Shown: piece by piece, positions 43,784 to 51,262 of the stretch
Position numbering within the stretch: position 1 is the stretch's first letter
Layout of the letters: every line of letters starts with the position of its first letter
Origin: Bog-473 sp963788585
Lineage (GTDB): Bacteria; Actinomycetota; Acidimicrobiia; Acidimicrobiales; RAAP-2
Direction of reading: 5' to 3'
Assembly: GCA_963788585.1 (NCBI GenBank)
Contig: CAWBHA010000003.1
Location: 1,860,001 to 1,924,000, forward strand
Length of the DNA stretch: 64,000 bases
Position numbers and translations under genes: made by a program
The notes under the pieces: model-generated
Told to the model about the DNA's origin: nothing
The model's input: only the letters and a program-made list of their open reading frames with translations
The model's database searches: none

Positions 43784-44050
43784 ATGTGCCGCAATATCAC
43801 CACCCTGCGCGGCCTCCAGCCGGTGGCGACGCCGGAGGAGATCGAGGCCGCGGCCCGCCAGTACGTCCGTAAGGTCAGCGGGGTGCAGTCGACGTCGCCG
43901 CAGACGGAGGAGGCATTCGAGCGTGCCGTCACCGAAGTGACGACGGTGACGGCGAACCTGCTCGCCGCCCTGCCGCCGCGCCGCCAGCCGCCACCTAGCC
44001 TGCCACCACTTCGCCGGATTGCCGCAAAGGCCTCCGGCGGCGGTCAGTGA
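43784..44050 (+). CDS. DUF2277 protein
   Basis: An 88-residue protein beginning MCRNITTLRGLQPVATPEEI, a near-exact DUF2277 start, with AARQYVRKVSGVQ and FERAVTEVT. The function is unknown in the family. ATG 43784 follows TAAGGT (43771-43776) by 7 nt. It overlaps the converging P450 gene by 7 nt at its 3' end. Confidence 0.9.
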   Translation: MCRNITTLRGLQPVATPEEIEAAARQYVRKVSGVQSTSPQTEEAFERAVTEVTTVTANLLAALPPRRQPPPSLPPLRRIAAKASGGGQ

Positions 44051-45285
44051 GGCGAGACGCGTAGGGGGAGCTCGAGAAGTCCCCGTAGGGTGAAGCTCGG
44101 CCGCCAGCGTGGCTCGTCGCTGGCCAGGTCGAGAGTGGCGAAGCGGTCCAGGAGCGCGTTGAAGGCGATCTCGCCTTCCATCCGGGCCAGGGCGGCGCCG
44201 ATGCAGTGGTGGATGCCCCAGCCGAAGCTGAGCGGCGTGTTGTCCGATCGGCGCAGATCGAGGTCGTCCGGGCGCGCGAAGCGCGCCGGGTCGCGGTTGG
44301 CTGCGCCTTGCAGCACGACGATGCGGTCCCCCCGCGTCAGGGGCTCGCCGAGGAGGTCGGCGGGCTCGAGGGCCGTGCGGAGGTTGAACTGCACGGGGCT
44401 GTCGAAGCGGAGCAACTCCTCGACCGCCGTCGCGGCGATCTCGGGGTGCTGCCGCCAGTCGTCGAGCTGTGCGGGGTGGGTCAGCAGGGCGAGCAGCCCG
44501 TTGCCGAGCAGGTTCGTGGTCGTCTCGAAGCCGGCAGCGAACAGGAGGATGGCCGTGGAGGTGATCTCGTCGTCGGTTAACCGGTCGTCGCTCTCCCGGG
44601 CCTGTACCAACGCGCTCAGCAGGTCGTCGCGTGGGGTGCGGCGACGCTCCTCGAGCAACTCTCCGAAGTAGGCCGCGAGGTAGACGATCGAATCGATCGC
44701 CGCCTCGGTCTGGTCCTCGCTCAGCACCGGCTCGATGCCCTTGGCGGCGGCGCGCACGTAGGGCTGGAGCTCGCCGCGCTGGGAATCGGGAACTCCCACC
44801 AGCTCGCCGATCACCGCCATCGGCAGCGGGAGGGCGAACGCCGTCATGAAGTCGACCTCGCCCTTTTCCGTGAGCTCGTCGAGCAGACCCTCGACCAAAC
44901 CGTGGACCGCGGGACGGAGCCGTTCCACCTGGCGGGACGTGAACGAGCGCGAGACCAGGCGGCGCAGCCGGGTGTGGTCGGGAGGGTCCGACAGCAACAT
45001 GTTGTGCTGGGAAGCCTCGAGGAACTCGCCCCGGCGGGTGCCTGCGTCGCTGAAGATCCCCGACGAAGTGTCCTCGATCCCGATGCCACGGCCGAGGCGA
45101 GGATCGCGCAGGACGCCGAGGCATTCCTCGTAGCCATTGACGACATACGGCCCGAAGGCGGTCCGGCTGACCCGGGCCTCGTCGCGCATGCGTGCGTAGT
45201 AGGGGTAGGGGTCCGCCTGGCCCTCGGGCGTGGCCAGGACCTGCAGGAGCAGAGCGTCGAGGTTGGGGCTGGTGGCGATGGTCAT
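44044..45285 (-). CDS. Cytochrome P450
   Basis: Soluble bacterial P450, 413 residues. The heme cysteine is C361 in FGWGIHHCIGAALAR, the I-helix motif is AGFETTTN (251-258) and ExxR is E290-R293 in EELLRF. The N-terminus has no membrane anchor. Substrates are unknown; CYP107/CYP105-type enzymes of this size often hydroxylate lipids or secondary metabolites. No ferredoxin or ferredoxin reductase is next to it, so redox partners must be supplied from elsewhere. Confidence 0.93.
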   Translation of the reverse strand: MTIATSPNLDALLLQVLATPEGQADPYPYYARMRDEARVSRTAFGPYVVNGYEECLGVLRDPRLGRGIGIEDTSSGIFSDAGTRRGEFLEASQHNMLLSDPPDHTRLRRLVSRSFTSRQVERLRPAVHGLVEGLLDELTEKGEVDFMTAFALPLPMAVIGELVGVPDSQRGELQPYVRAAAKGIEPVLSEDQTEAAIDSIVYLAAYFGELLEERRRTPRDDLLSALVQARESDDRLTDDEITSTAILLFAAGFETTTNLLGNGLLALLTHPAQLDDWRQHPEIAATAVEELLRFDSPVQFNLRTALEPADLLGEPLTRGDRIVVLQGAANRDPARFARPDDLDLRRSDNTPLSFGWGIHHCIGAALARMEGEIAFNALLDRFATLDLASDEPRWRPSFTLRGLLELPLRVSPH

Positions 45286-45434
45286 CTGTTCGTTTCCGCG
45301 CCTTCCGTCCGCCCCCTCGCGATCAGACTACGACGCACGCGCCAGGCCGGCGCGGGCTTGGCCCGCCGGGCCCCGTGTGACGCGCCGCCCCGACGCGGCT
45401 AAGAACTCCTTGCACCAACGCAGATGGGATCGCC

Positions 45435-46307
45435 ATGAGCATGCAGGGCAAGGTCGTCGTCATCACCGGGTCCAACACCGGCATCGGCCTCGAGACCGCC
45501 ATCGGCGTGGCAGCGCAGGGCGCGACGACCGTGCTGGCTTGCCGCGACCCGGCCAAGGCAGAGGCGGCGGCCAAGGAGGTGGTCCAGCGGACCTGGAACG
45601 ACGACGTGCACACCGTCGCGCTCGACCTGGCCGACCTCGCCTCGGTGCAGAAGGCAGCGGACGAGGTCCTGACGCGGTGGGACCGCCTCGACGTCCTCGT
45701 GAACAACGCCGGCGGCACGTGGTCGCAGCGCCAGGTGACGGCGCAGGGCATCGAGTACACGCTGGGCGTCAACCATCTGGGCCACTTCTTCCTGACGCTC
45801 CGGTTGCTCGATCGGCTACGTTCCGGCGCCCCCTCACGCGTGGTGAGCGTGACGTCCGTCGGGCACCACTTCGCCTCGAAGGGCATGTGCTTCGACGACC
45901 TGCAAAGCGAGCGCAGCTATGACGCCATGGTGGTCTACTGCCGGGCCAAGCTGGCCAATGTGCTGTTCACCCGCGAGCTGGCCCGGCGGACGCCGGCGTC
46001 GGAGCTGACCGCCAACGCCGCCCATCCGGGCTGGGTCCGGAGCCGGTTCGGCATGGATGGCGACCTCTCGGGGGTCATGGGTTTCGGGATCCGCGCCATG
46101 CGGCCGTTCCAGATCAGTCCCCGGCACGGGGCGAGGACGTCGATCTACTTGGCCACCTCGCCCGAGGCGGCAACGAAGACCGGCATGTACTGGGTGCGGT
46201 CCAAGGCCCACCGCATGGATCGCCGGGCGCGGGACGGCGAGGCCTCATTGCGCCTCTGGAACGAGAGCGAGCACATGCTGGCGGCGGCCGGGTTCCCGGC
46301 GGGTTGA
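45435..46307 (+). CDS. Short-chain dehydrogenase/reductase
   Basis: A 290-residue SDR of the classical retinol-dehydrogenase-like type. The cofactor motif is TGSNTGIG (11-18), the NNAG motif is LVNNAGGTW, and the catalytic pair is Y and K in VYCRAKLAN. D after the second strand (LACRDPAKAE) suggests NADP or NAD use. It is divergent from the P450, and the pair may act on a shared hydrophobic alcohol/ketone, but this is inference. Confidence 0.88.
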   Translation: MSMQGKVVVITGSNTGIGLETAIGVAAQGATTVLACRDPAKAEAAAKEVVQRTWNDDVHTVALDLADLASVQKAADEVLTRWDRLDVLVNNAGGTWSQRQVTAQGIEYTLGVNHLGHFFLTLRLLDRLRSGAPSRVVSVTSVGHHFASKGMCFDDLQSERSYDAMVVYCRAKLANVLFTRELARRTPASELTANAAHPGWVRSRFGMDGDLSGVMGFGIRAMRPFQISPRHGARTSIYLATSPEAATKTGMYWVRSKAHRMDRRARDGEASLRLWNESEHMLAAAGFPAG

Positions 46308-46401
46308 GGTCGTTGCCCCGAAGGTAGCGGTCAGGCGTCGCGGGTCATCATCCGCCAGCAGCGTCTTTGCCAGGGGGACAGCACCAGTCCGATTCGCCTG
46401 T

Positions 46402-46451
46402 TTCGGCTCGGCTCGGCTCGGCTCGGTTCGGTTCGGTTCGGTTCGGTTCGG
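46402..46451. repeat. Ten-copy pentanucleotide repeat
   Basis: TTCGG once (46402), CTCGG four times (46407-46426) and TTCGG five times (46427-46451), with no gaps. It lies in the 183-nt gap between the converging SDR and serC genes, close to the serC stop. A microsatellite of this size is prone to slippage. Confidence 0.9.
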
Positions 46452-46490
46452 TCGGTTCGACCCAAACCCGACCAAAGCCCGCCGAGTGGC

Positions 46491-47648
46491 TCAGTTCGCG
46501 AGAGCGCCCACCACGTGGGTGATGCAGCCGCACACCGAGGCGACGTCCTCGGGCTCGATCGCCGGGAACATGGCGATCCGCAACTGGTTGCGTCCCAGCT
46601 TGCGGTACGGCTCGGTGTCGACGATCCCGTTGGCCCGCAGCACCGCTGCCACTGCGGCGGCGTCCACGGCGTCGACGAAGTCGATGGTGCCCACCACGTG
46701 ACTGCGGTCGGCCGGGTTCTCGACGAAGGGCCGGGCGAACCCGGACTGGTCGGCCCAGGTGTAGAGGATCTCGGCCGAGCGGTCGCAGCGCGACGCGGTC
46801 CACTCCAGTCCGCCGTTGCCGTTCATCCAGTCGAGCTGCTCGGCCAGCATGAAGATGGTGGCGAGCGCCGGCGTGTTGTACGTCTGGTCCAACACCGAGT
46901 TGTCGACCGCCGTCTTGAGATCCAAGAAGGTCGGGATCCATCGACCCGAGCCGGCGATGCGCTCCACCCGCTCGAGCGCGGCGGGCGACATCAGTGCGAT
47001 CCACAGGCCGCCGTCGCTGGCAAAGCACTTCTGTGGGGCCAGGTAGTAGGCGTCGAACGCAGCGGGATCCACTCGGAGGCCGCCTGCGCCGGAGGTCCCG
47101 TCCACCGCCACCAGCCCGCCTCCGTCGGCGGGCAGGGCGGCCCCCTGCGGGCGCCGGATCGGCATCGCCACCCCCGTGGAGGTCTCGTTGTGGGTGAGTG
47201 CGTAGAGGTCGACCGAGGTGTCGGCCACCGGGAGCGGGTGGGTGCCCACCTCCGACGCAATGACCTGGGGGTCCTTCAGGTGCGGCGCCGCCATGGCGCA
47301 GGCGGCGAACTTCGAGGAGAACTCGCCGAAGCTGAGGTGCTGGCTCTGCTCCTCGATCAAGCCGAACGTCGCCGCGTCCCAGAAGCAGGTCGTCCCCCCG
47401 TTACCGAGGACGACCTCGTAGCCGTCGGGGAGCGAGAACAGTTGGCGCATCCCGGCGCGCACCCGGCCCACCTGAGCCTTGACCGGCTTCTGGCGGTGAC
47501 TGGTGCCGAGATAGGTGGTGGCCACGCCGGCGAGGGCGTCGATCTGGGCGGGTCGCACCTTGGAGGGCCCGGACCCGAAACGGCCGTCGGAAGGGAGCAA
47601 TTCGGGGGGAATCGTGATGTCGGGAACGTCTGGCACGTATGAGATCAT
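46491..47648 (-). CDS. serC: Phosphoserine aminotransferase
   Basis: PLP enzyme, 385 residues, that makes phosphoserine in serine synthesis. It has the actinobacterial form: DGRFGSGPSKVRPAQIDAL near the start, LGTSHRQKPVKAQVGRVRAG, HNETSTGVAMPIRRPQG and the PLP lysine in YYLAPQKCFASDGGLW, ending in YRKLGRNQLRIAMFPA. The ATG at 47648 is chosen for family length; GTG 47636 is possible. Its start codon overlaps the divergent aspC start by 2 nt. Confidence 0.95.
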   Translation of the reverse strand: MISYVPDVPDITIPPELLPSDGRFGSGPSKVRPAQIDALAGVATTYLGTSHRQKPVKAQVGRVRAGMRQLFSLPDGYEVVLGNGGTTCFWDAATFGLIEEQSQHLSFGEFSSKFAACAMAAPHLKDPQVIASEVGTHPLPVADTSVDLYALTHNETSTGVAMPIRRPQGAALPADGGGLVAVDGTSGAGGLRVDPAAFDAYYLAPQKCFASDGGLWIALMSPAALERVERIAGSGRWIPTFLDLKTAVDNSVLDQTYNTPALATIFMLAEQLDWMNGNGGLEWTASRCDRSAEILYTWADQSGFARPFVENPADRSHVVGTIDFVDAVDAAAVAAVLRANGIVDTEPYRKLGRNQLRIAMFPAIEPEDVASVCGCITHVVGALAN

Positions 47649-48885
47649 GACACCCGTGACGACCACTCCATCGCCGACCGAGCTCCGCCGGATCTCCCGC
47701 CGGGCCGCCGCCGTCGCGCCCTCGGCCACCCTCGCCGTCGATGCGAAGGCCAAGGCGCTCCAGGCGGCGGGTGAGCACGTCATCGGCTTCGGGGCGGGCG
47801 AGCCAGATTTCGCGACCCCCGCCCACATCGTCGAGGCCGCCGTGGCGGCCTGCCGCGAGCCGGCGAACCACCACTACACGCCGACGGCGGGCATTCCGGC
47901 GCTGCGTGAGGCCATCGTGGCGAAGACCAGGCGCGACTCGGGCCTGGAGGTCGCAGCGAACCAGGTGCTGGTGACCAACGGCGGCAAGCAGGCCGTGGCC
48001 AACGCGTTCGCGGTGCTGTGCGACCCCGGCGACGAGGTCATCGTGCTCGCCCCGTACTGGACCACCTACCCCGAGTCGATCGCCCTGGCCGGGGGCACGC
48101 CCGTCGTGGTGTCCTCCGACGAGACGACCGGCTTCCGCTCCTCGGTGGAGGATCTCGAGGCCGCCTGGACCCCCAACACCAAGGCGCTCCTGTTCGTCTC
48201 GCCGTCCAACCCGACCGGCGCGGTCTACCCGCGCGAGGAGATCGAGGCAATCGGGCGTTGGGCGGTCTCCAAAGGGATCTGGGTGCTCACCGACGAGATC
48301 TACGAGCACCTGGTCTACGGCGCCGCCGAGTTCCACTCCATGCCCGTGCTGGTGCCCGAGCTGGCTGACCGCTGCCTGGTGGCCAACGGCGTGGCCAAGA
48401 CCTACGCCATGACCGGTTGGCGCGTCGGGTGGCTCATGGGCCCGACGGACGCCATCACCGCGGCCACGAACATCCAGAGCCACGAGACGTCGAACGTGTC
48501 CAACGTGGCCCAGCGCGCCGCGCTGGCCGCGGTCGCCGGCGGGCTCGAGGACGTCGCCATGATGCGCGAGGCGTTCGACCGCCGCCGCCGCGCCATCACC
48601 AAGATGCTCAACGAGATCGACGGTGTGGTCTGCGTCGAACCCGAGGGCGCCTTCTACGCCTATCCCTCGGTCAAGGGCCTCCTCGGCCGGAGCCTCCGGG
48701 GACAACGTCCGGCGACGAGCGCGGAGCTGGCCGAAATCTGCATCACCGAGGCCAAGGTGGCGGTGGTGCCCGGTGAGGCCTTCGGCGGCCCGGGCTACTT
48801 CCGCATGTCGTACGCGCTCAGCGACCACGAGCTCGCCGAAGGAGTCTCCCGGTTGGCCGCGCTCTTCGCCGAGGCGCAAGACTGA
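47647..48885 (+). CDS. Aspartate aminotransferase, class I/II
   Basis: PLP aminotransferase of 412 residues. Visible motifs are FGAGEPDFATPAHI, NHHYTPTAGIPALREA, FVSPSNPTGAVYP, DEIYEHLVYG and the PLP lysine in VANGVAKTYAMTGWRVGW. It resembles bacterial aspartate aminotransferases of the Ib subgroup. Its ATG (47647-47649) overlaps the serC start codon on the opposite strand, so the two genes share no upstream gap. It is followed by serA on the same strand. Confidence 0.93.
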   Translation: MTPVTTTPSPTELRRISRRAAAVAPSATLAVDAKAKALQAAGEHVIGFGAGEPDFATPAHIVEAAVAACREPANHHYTPTAGIPALREAIVAKTRRDSGLEVAANQVLVTNGGKQAVANAFAVLCDPGDEVIVLAPYWTTYPESIALAGGTPVVVSSDETTGFRSSVEDLEAAWTPNTKALLFVSPSNPTGAVYPREEIEAIGRWAVSKGIWVLTDEIYEHLVYGAAEFHSMPVLVPELADRCLVANGVAKTYAMTGWRVGWLMGPTDAITAATNIQSHETSNVSNVAQRAALAAVAGGLEDVAMMREAFDRRRRAITKMLNEIDGVVCVEPEGAFYAYPSVKGLLGRSLRGQRPATSAELAEICITEAKVAVVPGEAFGGPGYFRMSYALSDHELAEGVSRLAALFAEAQD

Positions 48886-48933
48886 GGCGGGGGTCGAGAC
48901 ACGAACGGCGGGGGGAGTAAGGAGACCACCGCG

Positions 48934-50505
48934 GTGGCACGGGTACTGGTGACGGAGAAGATCGCGCAGAGCGGGCTCGACCTGCTCGCCGAGGCGGGCC
49001 ACGAGGTCGACGTGCGCGAGGGGCTGACCCCCGAGCAGCTCCTCGAGGCGGTCGTGGGCGCGCACGCGCTGATCATCCGGTCGGCGACCAAGGTGACGGC
49101 GGAGGTGCTCGCCGCCGGGAGCTCGCTCCAGGTGGTGGGCCGGGCGGGGGTCGGCCTGGACAACGTCGACGTGGCGGCGGCCACCGAAGGTGGCGTCATG
49201 GTGGTCAACGCGCCGACCTCGAACATCCTCTCGGTGGCCGAGCAGGCGATGGCGCTGCTGCTCGCCCAGGCCCGCAACATCCCGCAGGCCCACGCCGCGC
49301 TCGTGGCCGGCCGGTGGGAGCGCTCGAAGTGGGAGGGCGTCGAGCTGCACGGCAAGGTGCTCGGCGTGGTCGGGCTCGGGCGGGCCGGCTCGCTGGTGGC
49401 CCAGCGGGCCCACGCCTTCGGGATGGAGCTCATCGGCTACGACCCGTTCGTGTCCCAGGAGCGGGCACGGGCCATGGGAGTGCGCCTGGTCAGCATCGAG
49501 GAGCTGGTGGCGGAGGCCGACTTCGTCTCCATCCACACGCCCAAGACGCCCGAGACCGTCGGCCTCTTCGGACGCGACCTGCTGGCCAAGGCCAAGCCCG
49601 GCATCCGCATCGTCAACACGGCGCGCGGCGGCATCGTCGACGAGGAGGCGCTCGCCGACGCCATCCGCGACGGCATCGTGGCCGGGGCGGGACTCGACGT
49701 GTTCGCCACCGAGCCCTGCACGGAGTCCCCGCTCTTCGAACTGCCCGGCGTCGTCGTCTCGCCCCATCTCGGCGCGTCCACCGAGGAGGCGCAGGACAAG
49801 GCGGGCGTGACGATCGCCGAGCAGGTGCTGCTCGCGCTGGCCGGCGACTTCGTGCCCTACGCCGTCAACGTGGCGGCGACCGACGTCTCGGACACCGTGC
49901 GGACCTTCATGGGACTGGCCGAGCAGCTCGGGCGGTTCTTCGTCGGGCTCCACGACGGGCTGCCCGACTCGATCGACATCGAGTACCAGGGTGAGCTGGC
50001 CGGGGAGAGCACCGTCATCCTCACCCTCTCGGTCCTGAAGGGCATCTTCGGCGGCTCCACCGAGGAACCGGTGTCCTACGTCAACGCGCCCCAGCTCGCC
50101 GCCCAGCGCGGCCTACACGTGCGCGAGTCCTCGACGGCGACGTCATACGACTACAAGTCGCTGATCACCCTCCGTTCGGGAACGCACTCGGTCGCCGGCA
50201 CGCTCATCACCGTGGGCCTGCGCACCGAGTCGCGGATCGTCGTGGTCGACGACCACCTCGTCGAGGTGCCGCCGTCGCCACACATGCTCGTGGTGCGCAA
50301 CGACGACCGCCCCGGCGTGATCGGGATCGTGGGCACGGCGCTGGGTGCGGCGGGCGTCTCCATCTCGTCCATGGCGGTGGGGCCGAGCCCCGAGGCCACC
50401 ACCGCCATGATGGTGATCTCGACGACCACCGAGGCACCCGACGTGGCCGTCGAACAGCTGCGCGGCGACGAGGGGATCCTCGACATCCACCGCGTCACAC
50501 TCTGA
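48934..50505 (+). CDS. serA: D-3-phosphoglycerate dehydrogenase
   Basis: NAD enzyme of 523 residues that starts serine synthesis. The substrate half has GRAGVGLDNVDVAAA, the NAD-binding motif is VVGLGRAGSLVAQRAHAFG, and the catalytic residues lie in NTARGGIVDEEAL, HTPKTPETVG and HLGASTEEAQDKAG. After the catalytic domains come an intervening domain (YAVNVAATDVSDTV onwards) and a C-terminal ACT domain (MLVVRNDDRPGVIGIVGTAL) for serine feedback. The GTG start has AAGGAG 8-9 nt upstream. Serine, aspartate and branched-chain genes lie side by side. Confidence 0.97.
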   Translation: MARVLVTEKIAQSGLDLLAEAGHEVDVREGLTPEQLLEAVVGAHALIIRSATKVTAEVLAAGSSLQVVGRAGVGLDNVDVAAATEGGVMVVNAPTSNILSVAEQAMALLLAQARNIPQAHAALVAGRWERSKWEGVELHGKVLGVVGLGRAGSLVAQRAHAFGMELIGYDPFVSQERARAMGVRLVSIEELVAEADFVSIHTPKTPETVGLFGRDLLAKAKPGIRIVNTARGGIVDEEALADAIRDGIVAGAGLDVFATEPCTESPLFELPGVVVSPHLGASTEEAQDKAGVTIAEQVLLALAGDFVPYAVNVAATDVSDTVRTFMGLAEQLGRFFVGLHDGLPDSIDIEYQGELAGESTVILTLSVLKGIFGGSTEEPVSYVNAPQLAAQRGLHVRESSTATSYDYKSLITLRSGTHSVAGTLITVGLRTESRIVVVDDHLVEVPPSPHMLVVRNDDRPGVIGIVGTALGAAGVSISSMAVGPSPEATTAMMVISTTTEAPDVAVEQLRGDEGILDIHRVTL

Positions 50506-50522
50506 ATGCGAGTGCGACGCGT

Positions 50523-50692
50523 TCAGGAGGCGGGCTTGCGCGGCACGGCGGGCCAGGTGTCCAGGCTGCCGATGATGGGCTCGCCGGGGTGGAGCGCGCG
50601 TCGGGCGCGCGGTCCAGGAGCACGGCCCGCACCGCGGCCAACGCGGCGATGATCAGCGCGGCCCGGAGCAGTCCCGAAAGGAAGCGTCGCAC
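50523..50692 (-). pseudogene. Small membrane protein gene with a frameshift
   Basis: In one frame the minus strand reads GTG then RRFLSGLLRAALIIAALAAV, a membrane segment, then RAVLLDRAPDAR. In another frame the likely continuation is RALHPGEPIIGSLDTW and PAVPRKPAS, ending with TGA at 50523-50525. Joined, they look like one ~55-residue protein with one membrane helix and a conserved-looking C-terminus. The join lies in a GCGCGC run, which suggests one lost base. Start GTG 50692 follows TACCGT (minus strand, 50699-50704) by 6 nt. The function is unknown. Confidence 0.6.
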
Positions 50693-50698
50693 CCGACC

Positions 50699-50708
50699 AC
50701 GGTAGCGT
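50699..50708. promoter_or_regulatory. Overlapping divergent -10 elements
   Basis: ACGGTAGCGT contains TACCGT on the minus strand (50699-50704) and TAGCGT on the plus strand (50703-50708), sharing two bases. Each lies 6-8 nt before a start codon of the two divergent genes, so the site could drive both leaderless transcripts from one opened region. Confidence 0.55.
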
Positions 50709-50716
50709 GGCCGCGC

Positions 50717-51070
50717 ATGACCACTCTCCAGAGCGTCGCTCCGATCTTCCCCACCGCCGACATGGATGCGATGCAGGCCCACTACGAGGCGCTGGGCTTC
50801 TCGGTGCACGTGCACGGCGGCGGCTACGGCACGGCGGCCCGCGACGACGTGCGGATCCACTTCCGCCACGTGCCCGGCCTGGCCTCGACGGGGGAGCGGG
50901 GCGCCGCCTACATCGGGGTGGACGACGTGGACGCGCTCCACGCCGAGTGGGTGGCGGCGGAGGTGGGCGAGACGACCGACCTCTTCGACCCCGGCTTCGG
51001 GGTCTGGGAGGCCGCCCACACCGACCGAGACGGCAACGTGGTGCGCTTCGGGTCGTCCAGGCGGTCTTGA
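50717..51070 (+). CDS. VOC-family (glyoxalase/bleomycin resistance-like) protein
   Basis: A 117-residue single-domain VOC protein. The start MTTLQSVAPIFPTADMDAMQAHYEALGF and the last WEAAHTDRDGNVVRFGSS fit the paired beta-alpha-beta-beta-beta units that build the metal or ligand pocket. It resembles resistance proteins that bind bleomycin-like drugs rather than glyoxalase I. ATG 50717 follows TAGCGT by 8 nt. Confidence 0.85.
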   Translation: MTTLQSVAPIFPTADMDAMQAHYEALGFSVHVHGGGYGTAARDDVRIHFRHVPGLASTGERGAAYIGVDDVDALHAEWVAAEVGETTDLFDPGFGVWEAAHTDRDGNVVRFGSSRRS

Positions 51071-51095
51071 CCCCGGGAGCGCCTGATGCGAGAAT
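51067..51095 (+). promoter_or_regulatory. leuA promoter
   Basis: TTGACC (51067-51072) and GAGAAT (51090-51095) with a 17-nt spacer. The leader-peptide GTG begins 10 nt after the -10 element. The -35 overlaps the stop of the VOC gene. Confidence 0.6.
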
Positions 51096-51105
51096 TGGGG
51101 ACATC

Positions 51106-51141
51106 GTGAAGGTTTCCACCTCGGACCTGCTGCTTACCTGA
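51106..51141 (+). CDS. leu leader peptide
   Basis: An 11-residue peptide starting with GTG, MKVSTSDLLLT, with three successive leucine codons (CTG CTG CTT) just before its end. The stop is followed immediately by the first hairpin. It lies upstream of leuA and is the leucine counterpart of the ilv leader. Confidence 0.85.
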   Translation: MKVSTSDLLLT

Positions 51142-51143
51142 CG

Positions 51144-51202
51144 GCGAACGCCACATCGCGTTCGCTCGCAACCTCCTGTGCCGATTGGCCAGGGGGTTTT
51201 TT
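51144..51202 (+). terminator. leuA attenuator hairpins
   Basis: GCGAACG (51144-51150) pairs with CGTTCGC (51159-51165). A terminator pairs AACCTCCTG (51170-51178) with CAGGGGGTT (51190-51198), and the tail reads TTTTTT (51197-51202). It closes the leader region 60 nt before the leuA start. Confidence 0.82.
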
Positions 51203-51262
51203 GTTGGGCCGGCGCAGGAAGAGGCCGAGAAACTCTGAAGGAAGGAAGAAGGGACGGAACCG

